Positions 1 to 12,651 of a stretch of DNA of 64,000 bases are shown in pieces. Each line of letters starts with the position of its first letter. The stretch's first letter is position 1. The stretch is from Pieris napi (lineage: Eukaryota > Arthropoda > Insecta > Lepidoptera > Pieridae), in the NCBI RefSeq assembly GCF_905475465.1, contig NC_062249.1:7700501-7764500 (forward strand), written 5' to 3'. A program made the position numbers and the translations under genes. Under the pieces are notes generated by a model, which saw nothing but the letters and a program-made list of their open reading frames with translations, did no database searches and had not been told where the DNA came from.

Positions 1-2
1 CA

Positions 3-1694
3 GTAGCTAACTATTTAGAGGGAACCTATTTGAACAAAATACTTTCGAATCCCGCCATCCAAGCTTTCATAGATCCTGGTACGAAGATTTATAATCAAAA
101 TGGCATAGAAATATCAGACCAAGTTCGACCAAGAACTTCTAATGTGGTCAATAACTATTTTATTGTTCCAACTGATTACTTACAGCCGAATGAAAGCCGA
201 TCGTTTCTAAAAAATACACGACATACAAATCAAAATAATTATTATAATTCATGCCCAAAGAGATATTTAACCAACGAACAGGTTAAAAGTACAAGAGAGT
301 TTAAAAGTGATGATAAAACAAGGCCAAGATATAGAAAAAATCAGCTAAATCCACAATGTAAAGACAATGGGGTGGGTAAAAAGCAAAAGATGTTAGATGA
401 TTCAGAGGTAATATTTGGTGACCTGAGTGTTAGAAACAATAAACAACGTGATAGCATTAAAAGAGAAGATAAAATGTCTACTCGGCAACATTCTGAAAAA
501 CCATCAAAGACAAGCAATAATATAAACTATGATGACGAAACAAAAAATCGTAAAGACAGACGATTGAATGATGGGGCAAAAGCACTATTTGAGAGTAATT
601 TAAATGAATGTGATGATGCGTTTTATATAAGTGAAGAATGTTGTGAATTGGATAAGAGAAATCCTCGCAATCCCGTCAATAAACCGGTTAAGAAGAAAAG
701 TCAAACTACATCTACAAAAAATCAGAACGATTTCATGAATAACTGGATGAACTATGTAAAAATGTTTATGCCCGATCAAAATAATGAATCTGTAGACTTT
801 TCACAGATTAATTTTCCATATAATTTTAATCAAATGTCTAATTTTAATAATATTAAACTACAAGTAAGTAAATCAAATAAAAGAAATAAAAAACGAAAAG
901 AAAAAGAACATCAAGTATTAGAGATATTCAATAAAACTGACTCAACTAAGAAAGATAAAAATAAAATAGTAGAACTGTCTCCTAAGTTCATCGAAGTAGA
1001 AGAAAAAAAAGAACCAGTTAAAATGAATAAAGTGACTAGCTCGATTCCAGAGTCATCAACGGAAACATCTGAAAAGGTTGCAAATAAACAAAAACCATTA
1101 TTAATAAATTCTGAAATCAGTGTGGAAGAAGTACCCAATATGTATCAAAATGAGATAATAGATTACTACCCAGACTTTAAAAGTGATGCAATATATACTA
1201 CAGATGAAGATGACTTGTATTTCTTCCATAACAGGCACTATTATAACACCGAAGAGGCACTCAATCGTGAAAGACGAAAATTCGATCGAAGTGAAGAAAA
1301 CTCCGATCAGTCTGGAAGGAAAAGCGGCAACGATATTCCTTCGTATAAAAAAAGCAATACAAAAGTTAAAATGGAAGATCAATTCCGGACTCCTCCGGGT
1401 TTAAGTGATCCAGGATTTCAAACAAGAAAAATAAGTGTGAAAGATAAGACTGGTTTTTATTCATATCACATTGATGACAAAGATTCAACAAATTTTATAC
1501 CACTGGAAAAAGACGACAATAGCATCGAAACAGTCTATGCCCGTTCTAAAGTTGTTAAATACGGGAAACCTAGAGAGGTTGAAAAACATAAAATAGATCA
1601 GGAAAACAGGAACGAAAGACGTCGAAACGTTTATTCTAAGGACGGCGAAACAACTATTGTTTTTTCTAAAGCATGGATTCCTGACAAAGTGTAA
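3..1694 (+). CDS. Large charged low-complexity protein, 5' end outside the window
   Basis: Not recognised. The frame is open from base 3 to the TAA at 1692-1694 and has no ATG near its left edge, so this is probably the last exon of a gene starting upstream; a CAG at 1-3 could be a splice acceptor. About 563 residues are visible. They are rich in Lys, Asn, Asp, Glu, Arg and Ser, with long disordered stretches and a basic run (KRNKKRKEKE) near the middle. I see no cysteine pattern, membrane segment or known domain. A possible poly(A) signal AATAAA lies at 1777-1782. It is convergent with the equally long disordered gene at 3013-6033, and the two may be related in type (secreted, disordered), but I see no clear shared motif. 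Coding is supported by 560 stop-free codons in AT-rich DNA. Confidence 0.72.
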   Translation, partial: VANYLEGTYLNKILSNPAIQAFIDPGTKIYNQNGIEISDQVRPRTSNVVNNYFIVPTDYLQPNESRSFLKNTRHTNQNNYYNSCPKRYLTNEQVKSTREFKSDDKTRPRYRKNQLNPQCKDNGVGKKQKMLDDSEVIFGDLSVRNNKQRDSIKREDKMSTRQHSEKPSKTSNNINYDDETKNRKDRRLNDGAKALFESNLNECDDAFYISEECCELDKRNPRNPVNKPVKKKSQTTSTKNQNDFMNNWMNYVKMFMPDQNNESVDFSQINFPYNFNQMSNFNNIKLQVSKSNKRNKKRKEKEHQVLEIFNKTDSTKKDKNKIVELSPKFIEVEEKKEPVKMNKVTSSIPESSTETSEKVANKQKPLLINSEISVEEVPNMYQNEIIDYYPDFKSDAIYTTDEDDLYFFHNRHYYNTEEALNRERRKFDRSEENSDQSGRKSGNDIPSYKKSNTKVKMEDQFRTPPGLSDPGFQTRKISVKDKTGFYSYHIDDKDSTNFIPLEKDDNSIETVYARSKVVKYGKPREVEKHKIDQENRNERRRNVYSKDGETTIVFSKAWIPDKV

Positions 1695-3012
1695 AGTAAA
1701 TGGAGATGTTTTTCTACAGCAATTTTTATATCCATACTTTTTTCCTTACCTGCTTATGTCTTATGTGTATTTTAAAAATAAACAAAGTGCAATATTCTGT
1801 TAGTAAAGAAAGACATACCATTTTCTTTATGTTAATTTAACAAGTTATAATTTATTAAAACATTTTATATTGATTCTTTAATTATTATTCACGAAAATTT
1901 CCGTATATAGGTTAGGTCATATGCTAATACCAACGTCACTTCTATTTTTCATGAATAATTTAAGCCAGTGACGCTACAAGCCTTTATAACAGTATGGTGC
2001 CGTCGTCGTGTCTTAGACCAATAAAAGCGAACAGAAAGGATTCCTACCTCGTACATATAGGACTACTTCTGTGCGCTGTTTTAGGTCTGAGAGACATGTC
2101 AATTGTTTCCTTACAATGTTATTGAAATAAAACATCGTTAAGAAACCGATCAAGCAAGTTTTAATGTACCGATATTTGCAACATATAAAAAATTCTACCC
2201 AATCGGGATTTGAAGGCACGTTCACGGCTTTAATATCACACTACTAAGATAACACTGCTTACAGCATATACGTAAATAGTTCTTTAAAAAAACTATTACT
2301 TAACCATTATTTGTAACTGGAATAACAAGTTATGGTAAAATATATACTTACTGCGAATAAACATTCCCAACAAGTGTTTATTCACTCCAGTATTCAATTC
2401 AGTTTACGCAAATAAATGTAGATTGAATTCTCGCTAACGTATCTTTGTGAAGGCTTTCACTGTATTTCAGAGGCATGAATGTGTAATAAACTCCTTAGTA
2501 AATGTTTATTTTCCTAAATTTGTTTTAATGCATATTTGAGTGAACAATATTTTTAAACATACATACAATAGCGTTGCCCGTTGCCTAATAACTAAGTAAC
2601 TTGATATTTATATGTACATATGTTTAAGGTAAGGAAGTGTAAATAAAATAAAATAGCAACTTTTTGTTATGATGTCAAGTTTTATTGTTAACATCCCTAA
2701 AAGTTTTTTGGGGATAAAATATCCGAAAATTACTTCAATAGTTTATTCTGTGGTGACATGAAAGATCATTTTAAAATTAACATTTCAGATAATTTGGGAA
2801 TGTTATGTTGTAAGTAAAATTAAATATAATATTATTATTTATTACTATGTAGGTAATAATATACAGTATATTTGATTGTTATAAACTAATAAACAGATTT
2901 CGTTAAGTCGAATAAGATGTGAAAATAAAACAAATACGAGCTACGTGTAAGATATTTTAATGTACAAATAGTTAACAGTCACTATTATAAAATAAATAAT
3001 TAACCCTAATAA
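1695..3012. other. Convergent intergenic region
   Basis: AT-rich spacer between two tail-to-tail genes. It holds the AATAAA of the left gene at 1777-1782. A stretch at about 1961-2170 starts with CAGTGACGCTACAAGCC, which resembles the reversed 3' end of the SINE found elsewhere in the window, and is probably a very old copy. No further gene was seen. Confidence 0.4.
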
Positions 3013-6000
3013 TTATACAAGTATAATAATATCATTGGATATTTGCTGTACTGGTGGTAAAACATTAATTGTTATCGTAGATACACTCGGTTTAGATGAT
3101 TTATTGGTGGAAGTGCTTGTAGAATTATCTTTTCTTATTTTTATTGGCGTCTTTGGTAAATACCTAGGAGATTCAATACAAGGATGCGTCACTTCAAAAG
3201 TTGGTATTTCACATGATATTGGCGTTACGTTGGAGCCTTGGCATAATGGTTTCTTTAACGTTTTAGAAATATCTTTGTTGAAACTTGATAGAATATTAGA
3301 AACAATAACTGAAGTTATATTATTTAAGGAAGCGCTTAAAAGCGAGTTATATTTATTAATAGGAGAATGGACCTGGTACCCATTGTTTGCCAAAACATTA
3401 GAACCTTTTGGTTTTATCAGATTTAATTTTGAGTCATTTTGTTGTAGTACTTTTGGTGCGATTGTTGTGACTGTGGGGTTTTTATAACCTTCTGGATTCT
3501 GGGATTTTGTGGGATTAAGAAAAGTAACTTTTGGTTTATTGATTTCATAAAATGAGTATTTTGGAGCTTGTACTGTATAAGGCGCAGCAGAAATTACTGG
3601 TGTATTGTGTATTGATTTGACATTAATGGTAGTTTGTTGAGGATAAACTTTAATAGGAGTTGGTTGTACATACATTGGAGAGGTATACATTCTTCCCTTA
3701 TCTTCATTGTTAAGATTTATAGGAGATGTTAGAGACGGAAGCGCATAATATTTATTAGAATTGCTTAGATTTTCCATATAATTTTTCGAAATCGAATTAG
3801 GATGTATTATATATGGTTCATCTATCGATGGGTGCACTTCAGGTATTTTATATACTACTCCACTTATATCTTGGTTAATAGAATCACCATCTTGCCTTGA
3901 TGTCAAATTATTTCTTCCGAGATAACAACGTGGTACTTGATTTAATGAGCTTTCAATGCTTTCCGGTACGATGTTTTTTATATCACATTTAACAAATGAA
4001 TTGTCTATTGCTAAATTTGGTTGGATGAAAACTCCTTCAGCGTTGGTTCTTATACAATCGCAATTAACATTGTTCTTACTTCCGTTATATAAAAGGGAAG
4101 ATTTATTGTTGCTTGGATAGTAGATCGCTTTGATACGTTCAGAAGTATTGTTCCTTATGTCAAAACCATTCAGAGGTACTGACGATTTTAAATTTAACAT
4201 ATCGTGTTTCATTTGTTTATTACTTCCATTATGATTATTTACGTTGATTGGCCGAATACAATCGTTAATAAGTTTAGAATTAACATCAAATGTAGGTGAT
4301 CTGTACAACTTATCGTAACGTTGTGGTGTTTCTTGTGTTGCTCCGATTGGTTTAGAATTTTTAGCCATGTCATAATGAGAGGGAATAATCTGGTTTGCCG
4401 TGGTCTGTATTTGTCGTCTTAAAAATTTTGCAGGGTTCATTTCTTCCATCGTTCTGTTACTAAAACTATTTTCGTGTCTTGTTTCGGTGCACGTCTGATG
4501 AACGGAAGGACCAGGATTTTCATTGAGCCTGTTGCGAGATTTATCACTCAGAGAAATCCCTGTTACCCCAGGAGTAGTCGATAAAGAACTATTATCATAA
4601 GTTTTGTGAGATTCAAAAGGTTTTGTATTGTTTATTTGCTGACTTACTATTTGCTGAGGTAACATCGAAGGAGCCAATGTAGTCTTAGACTGTTCGATAA
4701 TATTTTGTACATCTTTAGTATGATTATCAGCATATAAGTTTCTCAATTTGTTTTCGAGGCTATTCATATATTTTTTATTTGATTTCCAAAAAGGAATATC
4801 ATTTAGAGGGCCATCAGGTATATTTTCCTCGTCTCCTTTTACTTTTTCAAATGTTTTTGTTATGTGAGAGGTAAGTAGTCTATTTTCTACAGCACTTGCT
4901 GAAGACGTAAGCGAATGCTTTAAACGAGTTTGATCTTTAAAATCGACAGCTTCATTGGATGTCCTATAATTTCCAGGTAAATTAGTGCCTGGTTTCTTAT
5001 TTATGTGCCTATTATCAAGAGGAATTCTTTCTGAAAACTCACTATAATTTTTATTGACTCCCCTACACTCTACTTGAGAAATGTGTGGCATGTAAGCATT
5101 ATCTAAACTATATTCAGCTTTTAAAGGAATCTGCATAAAAGAATTGTTATGCAACTTTAAATGTGCATCGTATTCAGGGTTAGAAATTCTGTTTTCATTA
5201 GTTTTAGGATTATCCAATCTCTCATAATAATGGGAGGTATAGTTATTTTTTCCATAAAATTTATCGGGATTATGTTGTATTTTGGCTATATCCTCCTCCA
5301 TATCCAAGGTTTTACTTTTTAGAACATTTTCTCGATTACTACAATTGGGCTTTTCAGCATTTGCCATTTCTTTACTGGGGTATAGATCTTGAGTAGAAAA
5401 ATCATTGTAATTTATTTTTGACTGAAGACAATGATTTTCTGGTGAAATTTCAGGATTTCTTTTTAATGTTCTATATTCATTATCTCTTCTAGATTGCGGA
5501 GGAAGTTTGAAGTTAAATCTTTCGGATTTCAAACTGTCGTCATCCTTATAGAATCTATAGGAAGGATTATCGAAAAATTCCTTCCTGTTCTGTGTTTCAG
5601 AGTTAATATCATGCAGAAAAGGGTCGTAATATTCTTCCTTATATCTTCGTATTGGGAGATTATATGGAGCAGCCGGTGACACTTTCGATTTAACATTTAA
5701 TGGAAACGTCTGTTCGTTTGGTATTATTGCAATATTCTGAAAAGTAGGAATAATTTTGTCATTACAATTATTATAAGAAATAAATATAATAAATTGATTT
5801 AAGACACGTCTAACAAACAATAACAAATATTGATTTATCGGGGTGCTTCATTGTATTATTAATTTGTACTATCAAAAGACACACTTTTGCAACGTAATAT
5901 GAAGGCATATTAACGTAGTCTCTGAGTAATATCGTTAACAATGAGTTCATAGACAAAGTAGAAAAAAATACGTAAATATACTTACTTCATTTATGTAAAT

Positions 6001-6033
6001 TAAAAATAAGAATAACACAAACGCCCCCATCAT
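3013..6033 (-). CDS. Large secreted disordered Asn/Ser-rich protein, two exons
   Basis: Proposed CDS is complement(join(3013..5736, 5986..6033)), 923 aa. Exon 1 starts ATG-ATG and encodes a hydrophobic signal peptide (MMGAFVLFLFLIYINE), ending at a GTAAGT donor. Exon 2 starts after a CCTACTTTTCAG acceptor; both junctions are phase 0. The mature protein is long, polar (Asn, Ser, Pro, Lys, Tyr) and probably disordered, ending in a Ser/Thr- and Pro-rich tail. About residues 815-840 read SLNNITSVIVSNILSSFN, which weakly resembles the LANALQLLIVSNLL motif of the four genes to the right; homology is uncertain. A TATAAATA lies at 6062-6069, 30 bp before the ATG. The two-exon structure matches the chorion genes of this window. 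I do not recognise the family. An eggshell role is inferred from position and structure only. Confidence 0.78.
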
Positions 6034-7095
6034 TAAAGTATTCGGCAAATGACGAGCGATATATTTATAATATTTTATATTGTAATATCGAAATAAAAAT
6101 CAAGTTAGTAGGTAATCGATTTGTAAGTTATTTTGTAACATTCGATGTATTCTGATTGACCTGATTTGCTTAATGTTTATGTAATAGTATTTTCCAATTT
6201 TTTTCTTAACAAGTTTTATTGTCAATAGATCTCGAAAATTCTGAAGCATTTAATAAAAATACGGCAACGTGATATAATAAATTTTGCCAAAGGGGTATTT
6301 GAGGAACAAAGTATTTTAGATTTAATTAAAATGGAATGCAATAAAATGCAATTAACCAAAAAACATCTTATAAATATTTGTCGTAAACCATCACCTTTAG
6401 AAAAATTATTACATTTGTTTTAATTTTCGTGAATAGTAATGACGAGTTTTAATATTTTTAAGGACAGCACACATAGACAACTCATAGTTATTGACCGTCA
6501 CAGCAAGGAATAGCGGTCATGTTATAATATGTTTGCCATTCATACCTACGCAAACCATACTATACCATAGACCTAAACAATATCCCACACTAAATATTGA
6601 TTATTTCTAAAAAAGAAACCGGAAATGTTAAGAGCTCAAATTTGCTTATCCATTTCCGGTTATCATATACAGAGTAAACTAATATATATGCTGCTTCTAT
6701 AGAAGAACAAAGTAGACAAGGCATTTCCGTGCTCTTGTCATCTGTATGGTAATTTCCTATTAAATATTATTGTACTGTTATTTTTTATTGACCTTTTTAT
6801 TGAACTATTTAAATTCTTGAGTAATATGAAATACCTATGTTTTCTGTGAAACATGAAAATTATTACCATACTATATTGTTATCGATATTTGCATAATAGG
6901 TAGATAATGAATAATCAAAACATCCAGGACGTGCCTTTATTCATTTTATTTTTTTTAAATTCCTAGATATTACTATCGTTAGCGTTGTGCAAAATAATAA
7001 TATAAATTTAAAAACAATACAACATTAATTCATTGTATAAATTAGATTTTGACAGGCAGTCTATAAATTCTTCTTAAGTTCCTTAATTTTATAAA
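6034..7095. other. Divergent intergenic region
   Basis: About 1.06 kb between two head-to-head secreted-protein genes. It contains the TATA-like sequences of both (6062-6069 on the minus strand; 7036-7042 on the plus strand). An inverted pair, ACCGGAAATG at about 6619 and CATTTCCGGT at about 6651, could form a short hairpin. Otherwise it is AT-rich with no reading frame I would trust. Confidence 0.45.
7036..7042 (+). promoter_or_regulatory. TATA box
   Basis: TATAAAT lies 60 bp upstream of the ATG at 7096, the same spacing as at the chorion genes of this window. A second TATAAAT at 7062-7068 is too close to the ATG to leave a normal leader. Confidence 0.5.
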
Positions 7096-7909
7096 ATGAA
7101 GAACACAATTTTGTTCATAACCTTTCAAGCCATTATTATTCAGGTATTTCTTTACTAAAATCATAAATTAACTTTCTAATCACTAAAAAAATAACTTATA
7201 ATAAAATTATCCAAAGTGTTAATATACAAAGATATATTATAAAAGACATAATAAACCTAGTTGCATCATCAGTTTGCCAAAGTGCCAACGTAACCTAAAC
7301 TTTTCAGCGAATTTAAGACACTTTCTGCCCCGCACCACCCTTTTGTTGAACTACTAGTAAGAGGTTTCTCTGAACCATTACGACGTACGGGCCTTAATGA
7401 AAGGGCCTACCGTTCCCTAAATTAGTGGCCTTCCGGGTTGGCAACACACCTGCAACCCAAAGATGCATGCAGGAATGTTTGCTTTTGCCTCTGAAGAAAA
7501 CTATCACATATGTCAATAACTCATTTATTTTTTTTCACAGACCGCTTACTCTCAATGTGTCAATCGAGTTGTCTCCAACTGCGCTCCTAACGTTGTCGAA
7601 ACGATTCTGCCGAACCAATACTTTGGCTGCGGGCCACCAGGCCCCGTACTGCCCGCTTTCGGAGCATTGGCACCTGCTCCCGTTTTGGCACCGCCTCTAA
7701 TGCCAGGTGTGATCTCTGAACTTGGATATCCAACTGTTATTCAAGACAGCAGTGTTGCTAATAACTTGGCAAATGCCCTACAACTACTTGTTGTTAGCAA
7801 TTTGTTGAGTAGCACATTGCCAGGCCCCTGCGAGTTGCCATTACCCGGATATCCGGTGGAAAGTGTGGTTCCAGTGCCATCGTTGCCATCCTATAATTAT
7901 GTTTACTAG
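7096..7909 (+). CDS. Small secreted protein with LANALQL motif (1 of 4)
   Basis: CDS join(7096..7143, 7541..7909), 138 aa. Exon 1 is a 16-codon signal peptide (MKNTILFITFQAIIIQ) with donor CAG/GTATTT; exon 2 follows a pyrimidine-rich TTTTTTTCACAG; phase 0. The mature protein begins TAYSQCVN, is rich in Pro, Val and Leu, and has a few cysteines. At about residues 90-105 it carries NNLANALQLLVVSNLL, shared with the genes at 11135, 12652 and 13988, preceded as in the others by a Val/Ile/Asp segment. The poly(A) signal AATAAA is at 7913-7918, just after the stop. The gene structure is that of chorion genes, but the class A/B domain is absent. Function unknown; an eggshell component is the most likely guess from neighbours. 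The intron contains a repeat fragment. Confidence 0.82.
7310..7490. repeat. Repeat fragment in intron, possibly a LINE 3' end
   Basis: This part of the intron is more GC-rich than its surroundings. It contains GGCCTTCCGGGTTGGCAACA followed by ACCTGCAACCCAAAG, which resembles the GCCGGCAACGCAC segment found near the 3' ends of several lepidopteran repeats. The match is loose. Confidence 0.35.
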
Positions 7910-8542
7910 TATAATAAAATTAAAAGCATACTCTTTTTTTTATTTAACCGCTATTTTTAAATATAAAGTTATCATAAAATATAATAGAAAAGAATAATAT
8001 ATTAATTTTAACGATAACCGGTACCTGAAAAAACCTCGATTAGCTTATAAATATTTTGCTCTTGTCACGTAACTATAAATAAACAAAACATTAACTAATT
8101 TAGTTTTAAGTACAATGTATATTGAACTTATATTGTTTAAATAGGATTAGGAAGGTACTTTAGGATATTTTTTACGTAAAATTACTCCAACGAATTCAAA
8201 TCTAGTCTGGAAATATTTAATTTTATGATTGACTGAGAAATCTTGCAATACAATGCTAAAATAAAACTACAAATATATCGTAAAAAGCTCAACAAGGTTC
8301 CATTTTACTAACAATATTATAGCCCTGTATTATATTGGCAATTTGATCGGAACCAATCTCGATCGTGACAGGAATGTTTAAATTATTGCAAAAGCTTTAC
8401 TTAAAACGGTTCAAAAGAGCAGTTTGAGCAAAATTAGTAATAGTAAATATGCTTCTAATAAGTAGCATTAAATGTCTCTTCTCAGAGACGTCCATTAGGA
8501 GTTCTTATATTTTTTCTATATGTGCTTCTCTATTACTAGAGA

Positions 8543-8571
8543 TTCACGACTGACAGACAGTCAGTCGTGAA
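8543..8571. repeat. Short perfect inverted repeat
   Basis: Arms TTCACGACTGA and TCAGTCGTGAA are separated by 7 bases. The arm sequence TCAGTCGTGAAG also occurs inside the hairpin MITE copies at 37188, 51733 and 55259, so this may be a decayed remnant of that element. Confidence 0.5.
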
Positions 8572-8762
8572 GCGTGTCTTAACATGTGCCAGAACCAACT
8601 CTTCCGCAGTCGCAATACCCGTAAACGATTTATCCTTTCTACCAACAGGCCCTTTTTCCCTGGATCTTATTAATCGTAAACTGAAGGATGTGGTAGTTGT
8701 CATGGCAAAACACGTGCCTCATCGCTTTATAGTAAAGTAAAATATGTTTTACTTTACTATGA

Positions 8763-9062
8763 GGAGCAGTGTTGCCCTAGTGGCTTCAGCGTGTGACTTT
8801 CATACCTGAGGTCGTAGATTTGATCCCCGGCTGTGCACCAATGGACTTTCTTTCTATGTGCGCATTTAACATTTGCTCGAACGGTGAAGGAAAACATCGT
8901 GAGAAAACCGACATGTCTTAGACCCAAAAAGTCGACGGCGTGTGTCTGGCACTGGAGGCTGATCACCTACTTGCCTATTAGATTTAAAAATGATCATGAA
9001 ACAGATTCAGAAATCTGAGGCCTAGACCTAAAGAGGTTGTAGCGCCACTGATTTATTTTATT
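8763..9062 (+). mobile_element. tRNA-derived SINE
   Basis: Full-length copy of the commonest repeat in the window. It starts GAGCAGTGTTGCC, has an A-box-like CTAGTGGCTTC and a B-box-like region (here mutated, GATTTGATCC; other copies read GGTTCGATCC), then a conserved unique body (CACCAATGGACTTTCTTTCT) and a 3' end GAGGTTGTAGCGCCACTGA. AAAATATGTTT-like words on both sides may be a target-site duplication. Non-coding; mobilised by a partner LINE. Confidence 0.85.
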
Positions 9063-10589
9063 TTAAAATATGTTTACCACGTACACGTGTTGCTCTTCTA
9101 TGACTTGCCTGTTTTAACGATGTTGTCTGAACGACTCAATGTTAATTGCGTGAGTGAGAAAAATTATTGTAAAGCTGGGGTTCAAACGCAAGACCCTCAG
9201 TGTTGAAAGTTCCGGTTAGCCGTTAGTCTAACACTAATGTATATTCAATTTACGGATGATACCTACGATTTAAATATATTATAATAGAGTATGAATAATG
9301 AAGTTAAAAGTACTTTTACCAAATATTTAAGTACAGCTGAATGAAAGTACAGTGTGAATATCACATAAATATTAAATTGTTGATTCATAATTAATAATTT
9401 TAATTGTTAATTCAAATTTGCATACTTCACAAATACTTAACCTGATTTCAATTAGTCACGCAATTCAGCATTTATGTCACGGAAACGCCTACTATAGGTA
9501 TGAATTATGGTTATAATATAATCTTTATTTCTGCTACAACTTAAAAAAATACACAAAAACATTAATAATGTTTTGTTTGCACCGACTCTTATATGATAAT
9601 ATAGATAGATAAGTATGATGGTGTGCAATTATTTAATCAATTACCGTCTAAAATTTGTAATATTAGCACGTTTAACCAATTCAAAAGGGCATTTAAGATA
9701 TACAATTATAATTATAATATAATTATATCAGATTGAGCGTAGTAGAATAAAATTAAGATGTATCTCGTTCGTATATATTAAATTTCTCATGTAGGTATAC
9801 AATTTCTGTAATGAAAAATAAAGTTCATATAACATACAACTCAACAAAGAAAACAAGATAGAATAATATTTAGAGACAAAAATAAATTATAAATAGAAGT
9901 ATAGTGATTTAGGAAATAACACACAAATCTATAAATTATTATTATTAATATTAATACTATTATAGATAATGAATATTAATCGTATTGAAAAAAATGCAAA
10001 TGTCAACGTTTATACTTTTACTTTTACTTCATGTAAATGATAATGTAAATATTTTAAATGAGAATAACTTCTCCTTAACCTAACCCACGCACTGAAGAAG
10101 TATTTTGGATAATTACAATATTCAACAGTCGTGGGGAATTTCAATTGAGGCACTTCTACTTTACTACCTTAAACTACTAACAAATTTAAATCATATTTTA
10201 AAAATAGTATAATGTATCTTGGTCTTCCCAAACCTGTCGCAAATATATGTTGTTGTTGGATGCTGCTCGTACGCTGAATATAACACATGTTAAGTGTTGA
10301 TACCAAACCATATTTCTTACAGTAAATTGAGTGTAGTGTATAAAATAAATTCAATAATGTTTAAAGAACTTTATTGTCATTAACAATTTTTTTTTTATTT
10401 TAGCTCAAAAACATCACATATGTTAAAATAAGGACAATCAGATTGAAGATCCATGCAACTTCTTCACAATCGAGTAGCCCGCAACATCGCAGCACACAAG
10501 CCGCGAAGTGACTCCTTGTATCGAAGAAGTCGCATGGGTCCGCCAAACATCCGCGAAAATGTAAATTTTACAGCAGTTAATTTATTTAT

Positions 10590-10795
10590 ATATAATAGGG
10601 CGGCAAACGATCCTGCGGGGCGCCCGAAAAGGGCAGTCATCGCAACCCAAAGACACCCATTTTAGTGGGTGCGTTGCCGGCCTTTGAGGAAGGAGTACAG
10701 TCGAATTTTGAATAGTTGGAAGTCGTATCTCTCAGGGAAGACCCCCATCGGGAGTCGATTCCACAGTTCGCTAGTTCGCAAAATGCCTTGAAATT
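10590..10795. repeat. Lepidopteran interspersed repeat fragment
   Basis: GC-rich island with GGGCGGCAAACG, GTGCGTTGCCGGCC and GATTCCACAGTTCG, which look like a reversed LINE 3' end of the kind seen at 49.1 and 54.1 kb but clearly a different, more diverged family. The local open frame at 10453-10665 is part of this repeat. Confidence 0.5.
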
Positions 10796-11134
10796 AATTA
10801 AGCCTTCCGGGCTTAATGTGTAATTTTAAGCCCTTTAAAATTTATTAAATATAGTTATTCTACAAATTTTTTAACGTTATTATTAAATAATTTAACAATA
10901 CAATGCTAAAATAACTTAAAATGCGTAAAAACTTTTTTGTACATAATCAGATTAATTAATTAACCCCTAATTATCGCCTTCGATCTACTATGAAGAGTGT
11001 CATCTTAGAGATAAAACACGTGGGATGATATTACTGCAAATATTACATAATATTAACGTGCCCGATACATGATCTTAGATTAAATAAAGTTTCTGTAAAA
11101 TTATGCATTTGTTCTTAATAATAGTGAGAGAAGC

Positions 11135-12257
11135 ATGGCTCTATGCTTATTGAAAGTTATTGTTTTTGAATTGTTTATAAGTCAAGTGAGTTGTTATTCT
11201 ATTGTTAAGAAAAGTGGTGGAAATGTATAGTATATATATGAGCCCTTTGTTATAAATTACTTTAATTTCATTCTCTTATTTTGCTTTACATACCGACTTT
11301 TTATTCATTTTTAAACACATACTATAATCCGATATATTTTACTTTAATAACTTAATGTTTCTTCGTAGACCGTTAAAAGCCTTTTCTAACTACTTCTACG
11401 CAACGACTTATTCAATAAACAAAACAGTTGTTATGTTTTAAGTATGGTAAAATAAAATTTTATTATCTTTACAGGTCCTATCCTCCTACATATATCAATA
11501 TCCAGGCGCACCATATTACCCACAATCGTATCCAGCTTATCCCAAACAACAACCACCTTTACAACCTCAATCGTATACTAATTATGAACCGTCTGCAAGC
11601 TATGTTTATCCTAGACAAGACTTTCAGCCAGCCACCTATCAAAGCCCAACTAAACAAAATTTCGCGTATACAAATCAATCACCAAAACCAAACATAGTTC
11701 ATCCAGAAGCAAAGCCATGTCCAAAGTCTCACCCAATTCCAGATATTCCTCGGGTTATAGAAGAAAAACGTAAACCTGGTCTAGATCCGAATGTTTTAAA
11801 TAACTTAGCAATTGCTCTACAACTTTTGATTGTCAATAACATTATCAGTAATCCACCAGAAATTACAGACGCTTTCAAATCACCCGATAAACATGATGGT
11901 TATAAATCTGAAGTATATAAAATACAGGAGCAATTAAATAAGCTTTCCGATACTAATTGCAAAAGGGAGTACTCGGATAAAACGCCGTTTCAATCTTTGT
12001 TTGAAGCAAATGCGTTAGAGTTGCAGCGCGCTTTGCCAAATGCAAAATTTTTGGGTGAAGCGGGAATTATGGATAATTATTCATTTCCTAAATCGCTTCC
12101 TCCGAGGACATGTGGTTTAATGTCTCCATATGAAGCTATTAATTCTAATTCGTTTGAAGCCTCACCATTTACGCAAAATGATTTTCAAAGCCCTTATTCT
12201 GCTATGATGGCGTTTGATAATAACAAAGATTTATTTTCTATGGCCGACTTGTTCTAA
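11135..12257 (+). CDS. Secreted Pro/Tyr/Gln-rich protein with LANALQL motif (2 of 4)
   Basis: CDS join(11135..11185, 11475..12257), 277 aa. Exon 1 encodes MALCLLKVIVFELFISQ with donor CAA/GTGAGT; exon 2 follows TTATCTTTACAG; phase 0. The first part of the mature protein is rich in Tyr, Pro, Gln and Ser (YQYPGAPYYPQSYPAYP), as in extracellular structural proteins. At about residues 125-140 it has NNLAIALQLLIVNNII, the motif shared with three neighbours, followed by a polar C-terminal half with few cysteines. The start is set by the signal peptide; the in-frame TTG at 11826 lies inside the motif. The poly(A) signal AATAAA is at 12344-12349. Not a recognised family. Same strand as the next motif gene, 395 bp downstream. 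Confidence 0.8.
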
Positions 12258-12597
12258 AAATATCAGAATCACAATCACAAAACCTACAGGTACAAAGGGT
12301 CATCTCGTCATTAAATATTTTGTTAATTAATTTATTTTTTGGAAATAAAAATCTAGTTTTTAATTTCTGTTTTATTACACGTCTAAATGGACCGCTTAAA
12401 TTTGTTCTAATCCTATTAGTTGTAGAACTATCGACTATGATTATTAAAATTTTAATATTATAATACTCTTTGAAGATAGCAAATGTTAAGCAAATGTATT
12501 TATTAGAACTTGATGATATTAAACATTAATAAAGTTACGTGTTTAAGTTTTACGAAATTATTTTTATCTATTGTTTCTCAATTAACTAATTGCAACG

Positions 12598-12605
12598 TAT
12601 ATAAG
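12598..12605 (+). promoter_or_regulatory. TATA box
   Basis: TATATAAG, 54 bp upstream of the ATG at 12652. Confidence 0.55.
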
Positions 12606-12651
12606 TTCAATATATATGTCAGTGGAACAGTTATTAAAAGTAATCCTTAAA

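Larger units (their letters stand above)
7910..11134. other. Long intergenic region with repeats
   Basis: 3.2 kb without a gene that I can support. It holds a short perfect palindrome at 8543-8571, a full-length SINE at about 8763-9062 and a second repeat fragment at about 10590-10795. The remainder, including 9070-10580, is AT-rich unassigned DNA. Confidence 0.5.

Noticed and set aside
3035..3487. 150-codon plus-strand frame
   Set aside because: Antisense shadow of the 923-aa minus-strand gene.
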